The notes under the pieces are model-generated. The model searched no databases. It had not been told where the DNA came from and saw nothing but the letters and a program-made list of their open reading frames with translations. From contig CAYYPK010000014.1 in NCBI GenBank assembly GCA_964473525.1, forward strand, positions 1 to 64,000: DNA of 64,000 nucleotides, written 5' to 3'. Positions 48,377 to 57,614 of this stretch are shown here, one piece after another. A program made the position numbers and the translations under genes. Source of the stretch: GCA-2687025 sp964473525. Its GTDB lineage: Bacteria; Poribacteria; WGA-4E; GCA-2687025. The number at the start of each line of letters is the position of its first letter. The first letter of the stretch is position 1.

Positions 48377-49405
48377 ATGGCAACGCTCAGAGTAGGTATC
48401 GTAGGCGCGGGCGGCAACACCAAGGGCAGGCACATCCCGGGTCTGCAGGGCATCGACGATGTGGAGATTGTCGCGGTGTGCAACCGCAGCCACGGGTCGG
48501 GCGCGAAGGTCGCCGAGGAGTTCGGCATCCGCGACGTCATGACCGACTGGCGAGCGCTCGTGGAGCGGGACGACCTCGACGCGGTGGTCATCGGCACATG
48601 GCCGTACATGCACGCGCCCATCTCCATCGCGACGCTTAACGCGGGCAAGCATGTCCTGTGCGAGGCGCGCATGGCGATGAACCTCGGCGAGGCGCGCGCC
48701 ATGCTAGACGCCGCCAGCCGCACCGATCGCGTCGCCCAGATAGTGCCGTCACCGATGATGCTCCGGTGGGACGCCGTGATCCGCCAGCAGATCGACGCCG
48801 GCGTGCTGGGCGAGGTCCGCGAGATTCACGTCCGAGGCCTCGGCGGCGGTGGCGTGGACGCGGCCGCGCCAGCGCACTGGCGCCAGCGCCGCGATCTGTC
48901 CGGGATCAACATCATGAACCTGGGCATCGTGTACGAGAGCCTCGCCAGGTACTTCGGTCACGCGGCGGCCGTCACCGCCGTGACGCGCGTGTGGAACCCC
49001 GAGCGACTCGACCCAGACACAGGCGCGCCGCGCGCGACCGATGTCCCGGAAACCGCCCAAGTGCTTGCGGAGATGGCCTCGGGCGCGCTCGCGGTGTTCC
49101 AGTTCAGCGCGATAGCGGCTCACGCAGGGCCGTCGCGGGCGGAGGTGTACGGCAGCGACGGTACCATGGTCCTCGAGTTTGGCCCGGAGAACGTCAGGGC
49201 CGCCCGTGTCGGCGACGACGGACTTCGGGATGTTCCGCTCCCCGACGGCATGGCCGGCGGGTGGCGCGTCGAAGAGGACTTCGTCGACTCCATTCGCACT
49301 GGGATGCCCGTGACCCTCACGTCCTTCGAAGAGGGCGTCCGCTACATGGCGTTCACCGAAGCCGTCAACCAGTCCGCCCTCGCCGGACGCCGGATTCAGG
49401 TGTAG
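48377..49405 (+). CDS. Gfo/Idh/MocA-family protein with degenerate active site
   Basis: The 342-residue protein has the NAD-binding Rossmann start (VGIVGAGGNTKGRHIPGL), AVCNRSHGSGAKVAEEFG and a C-terminal alpha/beta substrate domain. In active family members the cofactor-proximal motif is EKP, with the catalytic lysine. Here it is CEARMA (95-100), without lysine. The usual DxGxH block is replaced by NIMNLGIVYE, losing Asp and His. It may bind a sugar and NAD without the usual chemistry or use other residues. GAGGGAGG precedes the ATG. The dehydrogenase gene 44 bases downstream is probably co-transcribed, which suggests a shared sugar or polyol pathway. Confidence 0.8.
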   Translation: MATLRVGIVGAGGNTKGRHIPGLQGIDDVEIVAVCNRSHGSGAKVAEEFGIRDVMTDWRALVERDDLDAVVIGTWPYMHAPISIATLNAGKHVLCEARMAMNLGEARAMLDAASRTDRVAQIVPSPMMLRWDAVIRQQIDAGVLGEVREIHVRGLGGGGVDAAAPAHWRQRRDLSGINIMNLGIVYESLARYFGHAAAVTAVTRVWNPERLDPDTGAPRATDVPETAQVLAEMASGALAVFQFSAIAAHAGPSRAEVYGSDGTMVLEFGPENVRAARVGDDGLRDVPLPDGMAGGWRVEEDFVDSIRTGMPVTLTSFEEGVRYMAFTEAVNQSALAGRRIQV

Positions 49406-49448
49406 ACTCATCCGCCGAACGCGGACTATCACCCACCTGGGGATCCAG

Positions 49449-50429
49449 ATGAACGCACCGCCGAAGCAATACGAACGGGCGCCACACGCAGCCGTGCGGG
49501 ATTTCGTCGCCCGTGTGGCCCTTGCAGCGGGCGCGCCGACCAACCGTGCTGATCTGCTCGCCGACCTTCTCACGACCAACGACCTGCGAGGTGTGTTCAG
49601 CCACGGGACGCAACAGATCGCCGCATATGCCCGCCTCATGCGCGACGGCAGTCTGAACCCCACGCCGGACGTGACCGTGGAGCGCGAGACCCCAACCAGT
49701 CTCCAGCTCAACGGCGACGGCGGGTTGGGCTACTTCCCCTCGCACGAGGGCACGCTCCGCCTGATCGACAAGGCGAGGGAGCACGGCATCGCGGTCCTGT
49801 CGACGTGGAACCACGGTCACTTCGGGGCCGCGGGCATCTACGCGCGTCTACCGCTGGAGCACGACCTGCTGACGTACGTCACGTCGGGTCATCAGATGGG
49901 AATGGCGCCTGGCAACCCGTACGTTACCGCTGCGGGAGGCTCTCCCATGGCGTTCAGCGCGCCTGCGGGCGACGGCAGAGCGGTGGTCGTGGACTTCGGC
50001 GCCATACACGACTGCTACGCGGGCGACCCACACCGCATCGAGATATCCCGCCTGGCCCCGGGCACGGTGTTCCGCGGTGTTGGTCTTGGGGCCATCTGCC
50101 AGTCGTGGGGAGGGTTCCTCGCGGGCGTCCCGTACGGCCGCGCGCCAGAGTCGCGCAAGTGGCCAGGAGCGAACCAGGGGTCGTTCGTCATCACGCTGAA
50201 GATCTCGCTGTTCGCCGACCCCGACGACTTCTACGCCGACATGCAGGCGTACATGGCGGACGTAGGCCAGCTCGAACCCCTCGAGGGCTTCGACGAGGCG
50301 ATGCTCCCGGGCTCCATCGAGGCCCTGCGCGAAGCCGAGTACAGACGCGACGGCATCCCAATGGGCGCACGCCACCGGGAGCGCCTGGCGGAAGTGGGCG
50401 AGGAGTTCGGCGTCCCGGCTCCGTGGTAG
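49449..50429 (+). CDS. malate/L-lactate dehydrogenase family (Ldh type 2) oxidoreductase
   Basis: The 326-residue protein belongs to the NAD(P)-dependent family that includes ComC, YbiC/YiaK and ureidoglycolate dehydrogenase, unrelated to classical LDH. Visible motifs are FSHGTQQIAAYARLM (family SHG...YxxRL, with the catalytic His), LNGDGGLGYFPSHEGTLRLI, STWNHGHFGAAGIYARL, MGMAPGNPYVTAAGGSP and KWPGANQGSFVITL. It should reduce or oxidise a 2-keto/2-hydroxy acid; the substrate is unknown. It follows the Gfo/Idh-type gene by 43 bases on the same strand. Confidence 0.85.
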   Translation: MNAPPKQYERAPHAAVRDFVARVALAAGAPTNRADLLADLLTTNDLRGVFSHGTQQIAAYARLMRDGSLNPTPDVTVERETPTSLQLNGDGGLGYFPSHEGTLRLIDKAREHGIAVLSTWNHGHFGAAGIYARLPLEHDLLTYVTSGHQMGMAPGNPYVTAAGGSPMAFSAPAGDGRAVVVDFGAIHDCYAGDPHRIEISRLAPGTVFRGVGLGAICQSWGGFLAGVPYGRAPESRKWPGANQGSFVITLKISLFADPDDFYADMQAYMADVGQLEPLEGFDEAMLPGSIEALREAEYRRDGIPMGARHRERLAEVGEEFGVPAPW

Positions 50430-50462
50430 CATCGCCCGCGCCTGCTGCGCGCCGTCCGCGGG

Positions 50463-50493
50463 TTGCCTCATGGGCGCCAGGCATCCGTATACT
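50463..50493 (+). promoter_or_regulatory. candidate promoter of the Rieske gene
   Basis: TTGCCT (50463-50468) and TATACT (50488-50493) are separated by 19 bases, 104 bases before the Rieske start. This gives a long leader for this window. Confidence 0.45.
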
Positions 50494-50597
50494 CAGGAGA
50501 GTGGCGCTCCTCGCGCGATGGAGCCGGAGCCCTCGTCGAGGACGGCCGAGATGACTCGTACGGCGCGAGCCAACAGACATACCGTGGAGACCCCTGA

Positions 50598-51215
50598 ATG
50601 CTGAGACTGCGAGCGAGCGTGATCGACGGCGTCATCGGCAGCGATGCGGTGTCGCGGCGAGTCTTCCTCCGGGCCACGGGGTTTCTGGCGCTGAGCAGCG
50701 GCGCGGTGGCCATGGTCGGTTGCGGCGGCGACACGGATGTACTGGATGACGTGCTTATGGACGATCCCGTCGGTGACGTAGGTGGCGACGACCCCGCCGG
50801 CGACCCTGGGGGCGACCCGGTGGACGATGGCGACAACGGCGATGTCCTTCCGCCCGTCGACGAGACGCCAGATGGCATCGAGGTCCAAATGGACGCGGAC
50901 CTGCTCGATATCGGCGGTACCCAGATCGTCCGCGACGACGCAACGCTCAGGGCGCTCGATTCCGACAACGGAAACGGCGGCGAGGATCCCGTCATACTCG
51001 TCCGCGTCGACGCAGACACCGTCGCGGCGAACACTCTCACCTGCACCCATCAGCAGTGCGACCTGGAGTACGACGGCGGGGCGACGCTGGCTTGCCCGTG
51101 CCATGGCTCGGAATTCAAGCTCGACGGCAGCGTCAAGATTGGGCCGGCAGGCAGGCCCCTGCTCAACTACGAGGCCACGATCCACGAAGACTCCGTGTTC
51201 CTCGTCAAGGCGTAA
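50598..51215 (+). CDS. Tat-exported Rieske [2Fe-2S] protein
   Basis: The 205-residue protein has a twin-arginine signal (SRRVFLRATGF, 19-29) followed by a hydrophobic stretch and AMVGC. Cys42 may be a lipidation site, although Met at -3 is unusual. Residues 45-90 are an Asp/Gly-rich linker. The Rieske domain has box 1 CTHQQC (149-154) and box 2 CPCHGSEF (166-173). By homology Cys149, His151, Cys166 and His169 bind the cluster and Cys154/Cys168 form the disulfide, as in high-potential cytochrome bc-type proteins. No cytochrome b gene is near, so its electron partner is unknown. Its 3' end overlaps the convergent glycosyltransferase gene by 11 bases. Confidence 0.88.
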   Translation: MLRLRASVIDGVIGSDAVSRRVFLRATGFLALSSGAVAMVGCGGDTDVLDDVLMDDPVGDVGGDDPAGDPGGDPVDDGDNGDVLPPVDETPDGIEVQMDADLLDIGGTQIVRDDATLRALDSDNGNGGEDPVILVRVDADTVAANTLTCTHQQCDLEYDGGATLACPCHGSEFKLDGSVKIGPAGRPLLNYEATIHEDSVFLVKA

Positions 51216-52617
51216 CCAGCCGGTACCCCTCGATAGTTCGGTCGGACCCACGCGCGTGTCCGGCCGCTCGCGCAACGCGAACGCCCGCGCTCGATAGCCA
51301 GCGCATGAACGCTCCCGACGCGTCCAGCGTCTCCATGGACCGCATGTCGACGACAACGTAGACCGGCGCGGCGGCATCGCTTGCCATCGGCGTCGCGCGG
51401 GCGATGTGCTGCGCGGTTAGCCGGCGCACTTCCGGCGCGTCCGGCGCTTCGTCCTCCAGGTAATGCTGTCCGATGTCGGGCAGCGGCATGTACACGATGG
51501 CCCCCTCGCTGGCCGCGTCGCGGAGCTGTCGGAGAGCTTCCCGCCACGGCGGCCGGCCGCCCTGCTCGGCCATGTGGTACACGACGTTCTGACCCAGCAG
51601 AGCGGCGGAGAGCACGGCAAGCGCGAACACGCCAGCTTTGGGGTTCGCGGCCACCGCCCATGCGGCCGCCTTCGCCGCGAGCAGGATCGCGCACGCTGAC
51701 GTGAAGAACAGGTAGTACCCCGGCACGTTCTGGACGAGTGACGCCGCGACGAAGAACGACGCGGGAACCGCGAGACCGCACAACGTGAGGACATGCCCAG
51801 TCGACAACGGTCGCACGCCCCACGCCCCGACGGCCGCCGCCGCCAACACCGGCAGCGTCACACCGTGCGCGTACGTCATGGCGATGTATGGAATCGACCG
51901 CGCCCACGCGTTACGGCCCCAGCCCGACACGAGGCCGCCGCGCAGCCCGGGAGTCGCTAGCACCACGATCCCCACGGCAAGGATGGGGGCGAAGTACACG
52001 CCTACTGCCGCCAGGCGCCGTGGCTGCATCAGCCACCCGCGTTCGCGCAGCGCCATCGCCGCGCAGTACGCGCCAGGCCCAAGCACGAACGCCGCGGCAG
52101 GGGTATGCGACAGCGCAACCGCCGCTGTCGCCGCGAGCGCCGCGAGGGACCACCGCGCGCTGCCATCCCTGGTGGCCTCGTAGAACGCCACGAGCGCGAC
52201 GAGCCCAAATGCGAACGTGAACACGTAGTGCCGTGCGTTCTGAGACCAGAACACGTGCCATGGCGACAGAGCGACGAGAAGAGACGCCGCGCGACCGGTC
52301 CACCTCGAGAGCAGCCGCCGGCCGGCCCAGTGCGCTAACGGCGCGCACGCAACACCGACGAGAGCCGGCGCGAGGCGGGCGGACCACTCCGACACGCCGA
52401 ACACCTTGATGCACGCCGCCACGCACGCATACGGCAGCGGGTTCATCGTCAGCGTTGAGGGGAAGGCACGGGCGTCTCGCAGCGTGAACACCTCGTCGGC
52501 CCAGAAGCTCCACGTTCCCAGGTTGAGGAACCGAAGGACGCTCGCGAGAGCTACCACACCGGCCAACCAGAACCAGTCCTCGTTGCGAGCGCGCTGGCTG
52601 GCGGCGTCGACGGGCAT
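51205..52617 (-). CDS. membrane glycosyltransferase, PMT/ArnT-like (GT-C fold)
   Basis: The 470-residue protein has about ten hydrophobic helices. The first extracytoplasmic loop contains LGTWSFWADEVFTLRDAR, with the acidic residues typical of GT-C enzymes that use a polyprenyl-phosphate sugar donor. LSPWHVFWSQNARHYVFTFAFG is a second hallmark. The C-terminal part is soluble (GAIVYMPLPDIGQHYLEDEAPD). It would transfer a sugar to a lipid, protein or glycan outside the membrane; donor and acceptor are unknown. It converges with the Rieske gene (11-base overlap) and starts nine bases downstream of the glycosylase gene. Confidence 0.8.
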   Translation of the reverse strand: MPVDAASQRARNEDWFWLAGVVALASVLRFLNLGTWSFWADEVFTLRDARAFPSTLTMNPLPYACVAACIKVFGVSEWSARLAPALVGVACAPLAHWAGRRLLSRWTGRAASLLVALSPWHVFWSQNARHYVFTFAFGLVALVAFYEATRDGSARWSLAALAATAAVALSHTPAAAFVLGPGAYCAAMALRERGWLMQPRRLAAVGVYFAPILAVGIVVLATPGLRGGLVSGWGRNAWARSIPYIAMTYAHGVTLPVLAAAAVGAWGVRPLSTGHVLTLCGLAVPASFFVAASLVQNVPGYYLFFTSACAILLAAKAAAWAVAANPKAGVFALAVLSAALLGQNVVYHMAEQGGRPPWREALRQLRDAASEGAIVYMPLPDIGQHYLEDEAPDAPEVRRLTAQHIARATPMASDAAAPVYVVVDMRSMETLDASGAFMRWLSSAGVRVARAAGHARGSDRTIEGYRLVTP

Positions 52618-52626
52618 GGGAGTCGC

Positions 52627-53238
52627 CTACGGGGTGATGGACGCGTACAGGTCGCGAATCTGGCGGACAGCCGCTCCGAGGAGGTCGCGATGCTCAGCCT
52701 TGTTCAGCCACAGGCTGGCGCCGGAGCAGTGCGGAAGCGGCACTACGGACACTCTGGGTCCGAGGCGCATGGTCTTCACCGACGCCCCGGCGAACACGCG
52801 CCCCACGACATCCGCGAGAGGAGCTCTGCCGAGGACTTCCGTGATTGCCACCCCGCCGACGAGCAGCAGCAGCCGCGGGTCAAGGGCCAGGACTTCGCGC
52901 GCCAGGAACGGCCTGCAGGCCGCGATCTCCTGGCGGCTGGGAACGCGGTCTCCCTTCCCACCCGCGCTTCGCCCAGGATAGCACTTTGTGAGAGCGGAGA
53001 AACTGACGTCCTCCTCGGGTACGCCAGCGTCCGCCAGCCACTCGCGGAGGCGCTTGCCCCCGGGGCCGCTGAACGTCCGACCGGTCTCCGAGTCCGTGAG
53101 GCTCGGCGCCTGACCCACGATCATCACCCGCGACCCGGATGTGTGGCGGAAGACCGGACGGTTCCCTCCCTCCGGGAAGCAGGCCGAGCACGCCTCGATG
53201 TCGGCCGCGAGGTCGCACATCGTGGTGGCGTCAGTCAC
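52627..53238 (-). CDS. uracil-DNA glycosylase, Fe-S (type 4-like)
   Basis: The 203-residue protein fits the thermophile-type UDG family that removes uracil from DNA. Four cysteines, Cys17 and Cys20 (CSAC), Cys86 (TKCYP) and Cys108 (ACRPFL), match the [4Fe-4S] ligand pattern. VGQAPSLTDSETGRTFSGPGG (with GQAPS at 42-46) is the first active-site motif. The second motif reads PHCSGASLW (from Pro169), where the family has HPS; the Pro-to-Cys change is unusual and may affect specificity. The gene overlaps ligA's end by eight bases, coupling uracil removal to nick sealing. Confidence 0.85.
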   Translation of the reverse strand: MTDATTMCDLAADIEACSACFPEGGNRPVFRHTSGSRVMIVGQAPSLTDSETGRTFSGPGGKRLREWLADAGVPEEDVSFSALTKCYPGRSAGGKGDRVPSRQEIAACRPFLAREVLALDPRLLLLVGGVAITEVLGRAPLADVVGRVFAGASVKTMRLGPRVSVVPLPHCSGASLWLNKAEHRDLLGAAVRQIRDLYASITP

Positions 53239-55234
53239 CGCTGAGCAGCTCCAGCAGCTCGTCCTCGTCCAGAACCGGTACCTCTAGCGCCTCGGCCTTC
53301 GCCAGCTTGGACCCAGCCGACGCGCCCGCGACAAGGTACGTGGTCTTGCCACTTACGGAGCCGGTGACGCGGCCCCCGGCGGCCTTGATCCGTTCGCCCG
53401 CTTCGGCGCGCGTCAGCGTGGGTAGCTCGCCCGTGAGCACGAACGTGGCGCCTGCCAGCGAGGAGCCAACGGTCGATGTGCCTCCCTCGCGCTCCGTGCG
53501 CACCCCGTGGTCGCGCATCGCGTCCAGCATGGCGGCGTTTGCGTCGGACGCGAAGTACCCGTGCACACTCTCCGCGACGCCGTCGCCTATACCGTGGATG
53601 GCGGCCAGCGCCTCGACCGACGCGGCCGCGATGGCCCCAAGCGAGCGGAACTCGTCCACCAGCAGCTCCGCGATGTTCGCCCCAACGAACGCCACGCCCA
53701 GTCCGTGTAGTAAGCGCGCCGGATCCTGCTCCTTGCTGCGATCGATGGCGTGGATCAGGCCGTTCGCTGACGGGAGCGCCATGCCGTCCAGCTCCGCCAC
53801 CTTCACGGGATCCAGCGCGTATAGGTCCGCGAACCCCCGCACGAGACCCCCGTCCACGAGCCCTTCAGCGACGGCCGGCCCCATCCCGTCGATGTCCAGG
53901 GCCTTACGTGAGGCGAAGTGTTCGAGCTGACGGCGGAGCTGCGCCGGGCATGCGCTGTTCATGCACCTTGTGGCGACTTCGTCGTCGACGCGGCCCACGT
54001 CGCCACCGCACGCTGGGCACGTCACTGGCATCACGAACGGCTGCGAGTTGGCTGGGCGCCGGTCCATGACGACCGCGAGCACCGCCGGAATCACGCCGCC
54101 CGCGCGTTCTATGGCGACCATGTCCCCGACACGCACGTCCTTCCTGGCGACCTCGGAGGCGTTGTGAAGAGTGGCGTGAGAGATGGTGACGCCGTCCAGC
54201 TCCACTGGATCCAGCGTCGCGCGGGGTGTAAGCACGCCGGTGCGGCCCACCTGCACCTGTATGTCGAGCACGCGCGTCGCCACCTGCGCGGCGGGGAATT
54301 TGTAGGACATTGCCCAACGCGGGCTCTTCGCCGTGGAGCCCAGCTCGGTCTGCTGCGCCAGAGCGTTGACCTTCACCACGACGCCGTCTATCTCGTACGC
54401 GAGTTCGTCCCTGCGCGCCGTCCACTCGTGGCAGTAGGCGATGACGTCGTCCATGGACGAGACGACGCGCGCCGTCGGGTTCGTGCGGAAGCCCCACGCG
54501 CGCATACGATCGAGCGTCTCGTAGTGGCTGGCGCCGCCTCCAGACTCGTGGCGAGCCATACTGTATACGAAGACGTCCAGAGGGCGCGACGCAGTCTGCG
54601 CGACGTCCTGGAGGCGCACGGATCCGGCCGCCGCATTGCGTGGGTTCGCGAACGGCGGGTCGCCATTCTCGTCCCGCTGCGCGTTGACCGCGTCCAGCTG
54701 GTCACGGGGCATGTAGACTTCGCCTCGGACCTCGAGCGCGCCCGCCGCTTCTCCTCGTAGGCGTAGCGGGATGCTGGCAATCGTGCGCAGATTCGCGGTG
54801 ATCTGCTCGCCGGTGGCGCCGTCACCCCGGGTCGCGCCGCGCACGTACACGCCGTCCTCGTAGAGCAGCGAGACAGCTACACCGTCGATCTTGAGCTCGC
54901 ACACGTACTCCACGTCCTGCTCGCCCAACTGTTTGCGGACACGGGCGTCGAAGTCGTGGAGGTCGTCCTCGTTGTAGCTGTTGTCCAGCGACAGCATGGG
55001 GATGGCGTGCTGCACCGTCGCGGCTCCGTCGCTCACGCTGCCACCCACGCGCTGCGTTGGCGAGTCCGGCGCGACGAGTTCCGGGTGCGCCGCTTCGAGG
55101 GCCTCGAGCCGCTTCATCAACGCATCGAATTCGGCGTCAGGCAGCTCGGGCGCGGCTTCGACGTAATACAGCCACTCGTGGTGTCGTATCTGCCTCGCTA
55201 AGCTGGCGATCTCTTCGGCGTGTCGTCCACTCAT
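53231..55234 (-). CDS. ligA: NAD-dependent DNA ligase
   Basis: LigA seals nicks in replication and repair using NAD. From the Met at 55234 it has 667 residues, the normal length. The Ia domain HHEWLYYVEAAPELPDAEFD comes first. The adenylation lysine is Lys115 in CELKIDGVA. The OB-fold follows (GVLTPRATLDPVELDGVTISHATLHN), then a four-cysteine zinc finger (CPACGG...RCMNSACPAQ). Helix-hairpin-helix repeats and a C-terminal BRCT domain (about 590-667, LAGATFVLTGELPTLTRAEA) close it. A frame extending to 55324 adds 30 residues not seen in the family. AGGGG lies directly before this start, closer than usual. Confidence 0.96.
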   Translation of the reverse strand: MSGRHAEEIASLARQIRHHEWLYYVEAAPELPDAEFDALMKRLEALEAAHPELVAPDSPTQRVGGSVSDGAATVQHAIPMLSLDNSYNEDDLHDFDARVRKQLGEQDVEYVCELKIDGVAVSLLYEDGVYVRGATRGDGATGEQITANLRTIASIPLRLRGEAAGALEVRGEVYMPRDQLDAVNAQRDENGDPPFANPRNAAAGSVRLQDVAQTASRPLDVFVYSMARHESGGGASHYETLDRMRAWGFRTNPTARVVSSMDDVIAYCHEWTARRDELAYEIDGVVVKVNALAQQTELGSTAKSPRWAMSYKFPAAQVATRVLDIQVQVGRTGVLTPRATLDPVELDGVTISHATLHNASEVARKDVRVGDMVAIERAGGVIPAVLAVVMDRRPANSQPFVMPVTCPACGGDVGRVDDEVATRCMNSACPAQLRRQLEHFASRKALDIDGMGPAVAEGLVDGGLVRGFADLYALDPVKVAELDGMALPSANGLIHAIDRSKEQDPARLLHGLGVAFVGANIAELLVDEFRSLGAIAAASVEALAAIHGIGDGVAESVHGYFASDANAAMLDAMRDHGVRTEREGGTSTVGSSLAGATFVLTGELPTLTRAEAGERIKAAGGRVTGSVSGKTTYLVAGASAGSKLAKAEALEVPVLDEDELLELLSGD

Positions 55235-55415
55235 CCCCTGGCGTACCCCGTTGCTAGATGGCTCTCGGGCGCAAATGCCCCTAGTGGACGGATACGCCCG
55301 CCTGCCGTCCGCTGTAACAGCCATGTGCGTGGTAGTGGCCGGCGCGCGGGCGACGTATCATGGGAGCGCCGCCACGCCTACCCGCACTGTACCCACCTCC
55401 AGAGGAGCACCGACG

Positions 55416-57392
55416 ATGGGCGCCGCCACCACGCTGCTAGAGGACGGCTTCGCCGAGTTACCCCGTGGCATGTTTTCCGTCCCGGTCGGCGCCCACACAG
55501 AGTACCACTACCTACCAGAGGCCGCCCCGAAGGGGAATTGGGCCGTGGCGTGCTTCATCAACCCCACTTCCGAGGCGTGGCGCGTCGGCGAGCGCGACGG
55601 AACGCCCGTGATGGAGCAGACCTGCGAGAACCGCGCGTCGCACACGCGGCCTACGCTCGTGGGTGGCGACCCGATGTGGCGCGACTACACGGTCACCGCG
55701 CGGCTGGTTCCGGGATCCCGCAAGGGCTGTAGCGGCATCGCGTTCCGGTACCTCAACAGCCGCGTACACTACTTCGCCGGGTTCGACGCAACCGGTGTAC
55801 GCCTCTCGCTGATACGTCACGAGACGGCGTTCCACGAGCGCGATGAGACCATCCTGGCGCGCGTCGACTGCGCCTGGGAGACGGGCGCCGAGTACGTGCT
55901 TACTGTCGACGCTGACGCATCGGCCCTCTGTGTCACGGTGGACGGCCTGGCGCGGATCGCCGCATCCGACACTCGCCTGACGCGTGGTCGCGTCGCCCTC
56001 GCCGCAGACGACCCCACAACGTACCTCTCGGTGACGGTGACCGCCTCGGAGAATCAAGCGCGGACATTCGGCGTACTGCGCGCCAAGGTAGACGAAGAGC
56101 TGGACGAACTGCGTGCCGCCAACCCCAAGCCGACCCTGTGGAAGAAGGTCAGCACGGAGGGATTTGGCGTCGGCCGCAACCTCCGCTTCGGCGACCTGAC
56201 GGGCGACGGCACGCCGGACGTGCTCGTCGGCCAGATGGCGCACCACGGGCCGCGGGACGCCTACTCCGAACTGAGCTGCCTGACGGCGATGACGTTCGAC
56301 GGCGACATCCTGTGGCGAGTTGGCGACCCGGACCCGGCCAACTACCAACTCACCAACGACGTCGGCTTCCAGATACACGACATCGACGGTGACGGCCGCA
56401 ACGAGGTCGTCTACTGCAAGGACATGCACATCCATGTGGTGGACGGCGCGACGGGCGCCCTGAAGCTCCGCGCGCCTACCCCGGAGAGCCATCCACCGGC
56501 CGACAAGTTCCCGCGCATCCTCGGCGATTGCCTGTTCTTCTGCGACCTGCGAGGCCTCGGCCGCCCGGGCGACATGATTATCAAGGACCGGTATTGGCGG
56601 CTGTGGGCGATGGATGACCAGATGCGCCCGCTGTGGGACGCCGCCTGCCGCACCGGGCACTACCCTTACGCCCTGGACATCGACGGCGACGGGCGAGACG
56701 AAGTGGCGATGGGTTACGCGCTCTTCGACCACGACGGGACAGTGCTCTGGAACAACGAAGACCGCATAGAGGACCACGCGGACGGCCTCGCCATCGTCGA
56801 CTTCCTACAGGACGGCTCCGAGCCGACGATCCTCTGCGCCGCCAGCGACGCGGGTCTGTTCTTCACGGACCTATCCGGGCGCGTCACGAAGACCCACCTC
56901 ATCGGACACGCGCAGAATCCCGCCACCGCCCGCTTCCGGCCGGACCTGCCCGGGCTGCAGACGGTGTGCATCAACTTCTGGGGCAACCAGGGCATCCTGC
57001 ACTTCTACGACGCGCACGGCGACATCTACCACGCTTGCGAGCCCAACAACTTCGGCAGCATGTGCCTGCCCATCAACTGGCGCGGCGATGGACAGGAGTT
57101 CTTCGTCCACTCCGCCAATGTGAAGCACGGCGGCATGTTCGACGGCTGGGGTCGCCCCGTCGTGATGTTCCCCGACGACGGCCATCCAGACATGTGCAAC
57201 GCCGTCCTGGACATTACCGGCGACGCCCGCGACGAGGTCGTTGTATGGGACCAGCACGAGATATGGGTCTATACGCAGGATGCTCCGGCGCCCGCCGACC
57301 GCGTCTACAAGCCGACGAGGAATCCGCTCCACAACTACTCGAACTACCAGGCGACCGTCTCGCTGCCGGGATGGGACGACGCCGGACGGTAG
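55416..57392 (+). CDS. FG-GAP repeat protein with N-terminal LamG-like domain
   Basis: The 658-residue protein has an N-terminal jelly-roll-like domain (about 5-205; WRDYTVTARLVPGSRKGCSGIAFRYL split by strands, YVLTVDADASALCVTVDG). A predicted seven-bladed propeller follows with FG-GAP/VCBS calcium-type loops DLTGDGTPDVLVG, DIDGDGRNEVVY, DIDGDGRDEVAMG and DITGDARDEVVV. This resembles rhamnogalacturonan lyase and related polysaccharide-active proteins, but I cannot see a catalytic site. No signal peptide is visible, which is odd for an FG-GAP protein. The start has AGAGGAG ten bases upstream; a start at 55251 would lack this. Confidence 0.8.
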   Translation: MGAATTLLEDGFAELPRGMFSVPVGAHTEYHYLPEAAPKGNWAVACFINPTSEAWRVGERDGTPVMEQTCENRASHTRPTLVGGDPMWRDYTVTARLVPGSRKGCSGIAFRYLNSRVHYFAGFDATGVRLSLIRHETAFHERDETILARVDCAWETGAEYVLTVDADASALCVTVDGLARIAASDTRLTRGRVALAADDPTTYLSVTVTASENQARTFGVLRAKVDEELDELRAANPKPTLWKKVSTEGFGVGRNLRFGDLTGDGTPDVLVGQMAHHGPRDAYSELSCLTAMTFDGDILWRVGDPDPANYQLTNDVGFQIHDIDGDGRNEVVYCKDMHIHVVDGATGALKLRAPTPESHPPADKFPRILGDCLFFCDLRGLGRPGDMIIKDRYWRLWAMDDQMRPLWDAACRTGHYPYALDIDGDGRDEVAMGYALFDHDGTVLWNNEDRIEDHADGLAIVDFLQDGSEPTILCAASDAGLFFTDLSGRVTKTHLIGHAQNPATARFRPDLPGLQTVCINFWGNQGILHFYDAHGDIYHACEPNNFGSMCLPINWRGDGQEFFVHSANVKHGGMFDGWGRPVVMFPDDGHPDMCNAVLDITGDARDEVVVWDQHEIWVYTQDAPAPADRVYKPTRNPLHNYSNYQATVSLPGWDDAGR

Positions 57393-57614
57393 ACACGCCC
57401 TCCGGCCGAAGCGGCGGTGAATCTGCCCGTGGCGCGACCACCGCGCCCCGCCGACGCCGCCCTAGCCGCTCGGGCCGCGTCCGAATACCTGAAACACACC
57501 TCGCACGGCCGCCGTAATCGTCATTGGCATACTTGCCTTCTCAGCCGCCGCGGCATACGCTTCGCGCATGGGCGGCGCTCCGATCTACCGCCGGCATCAA
57601 CAGGAATCATCAGG

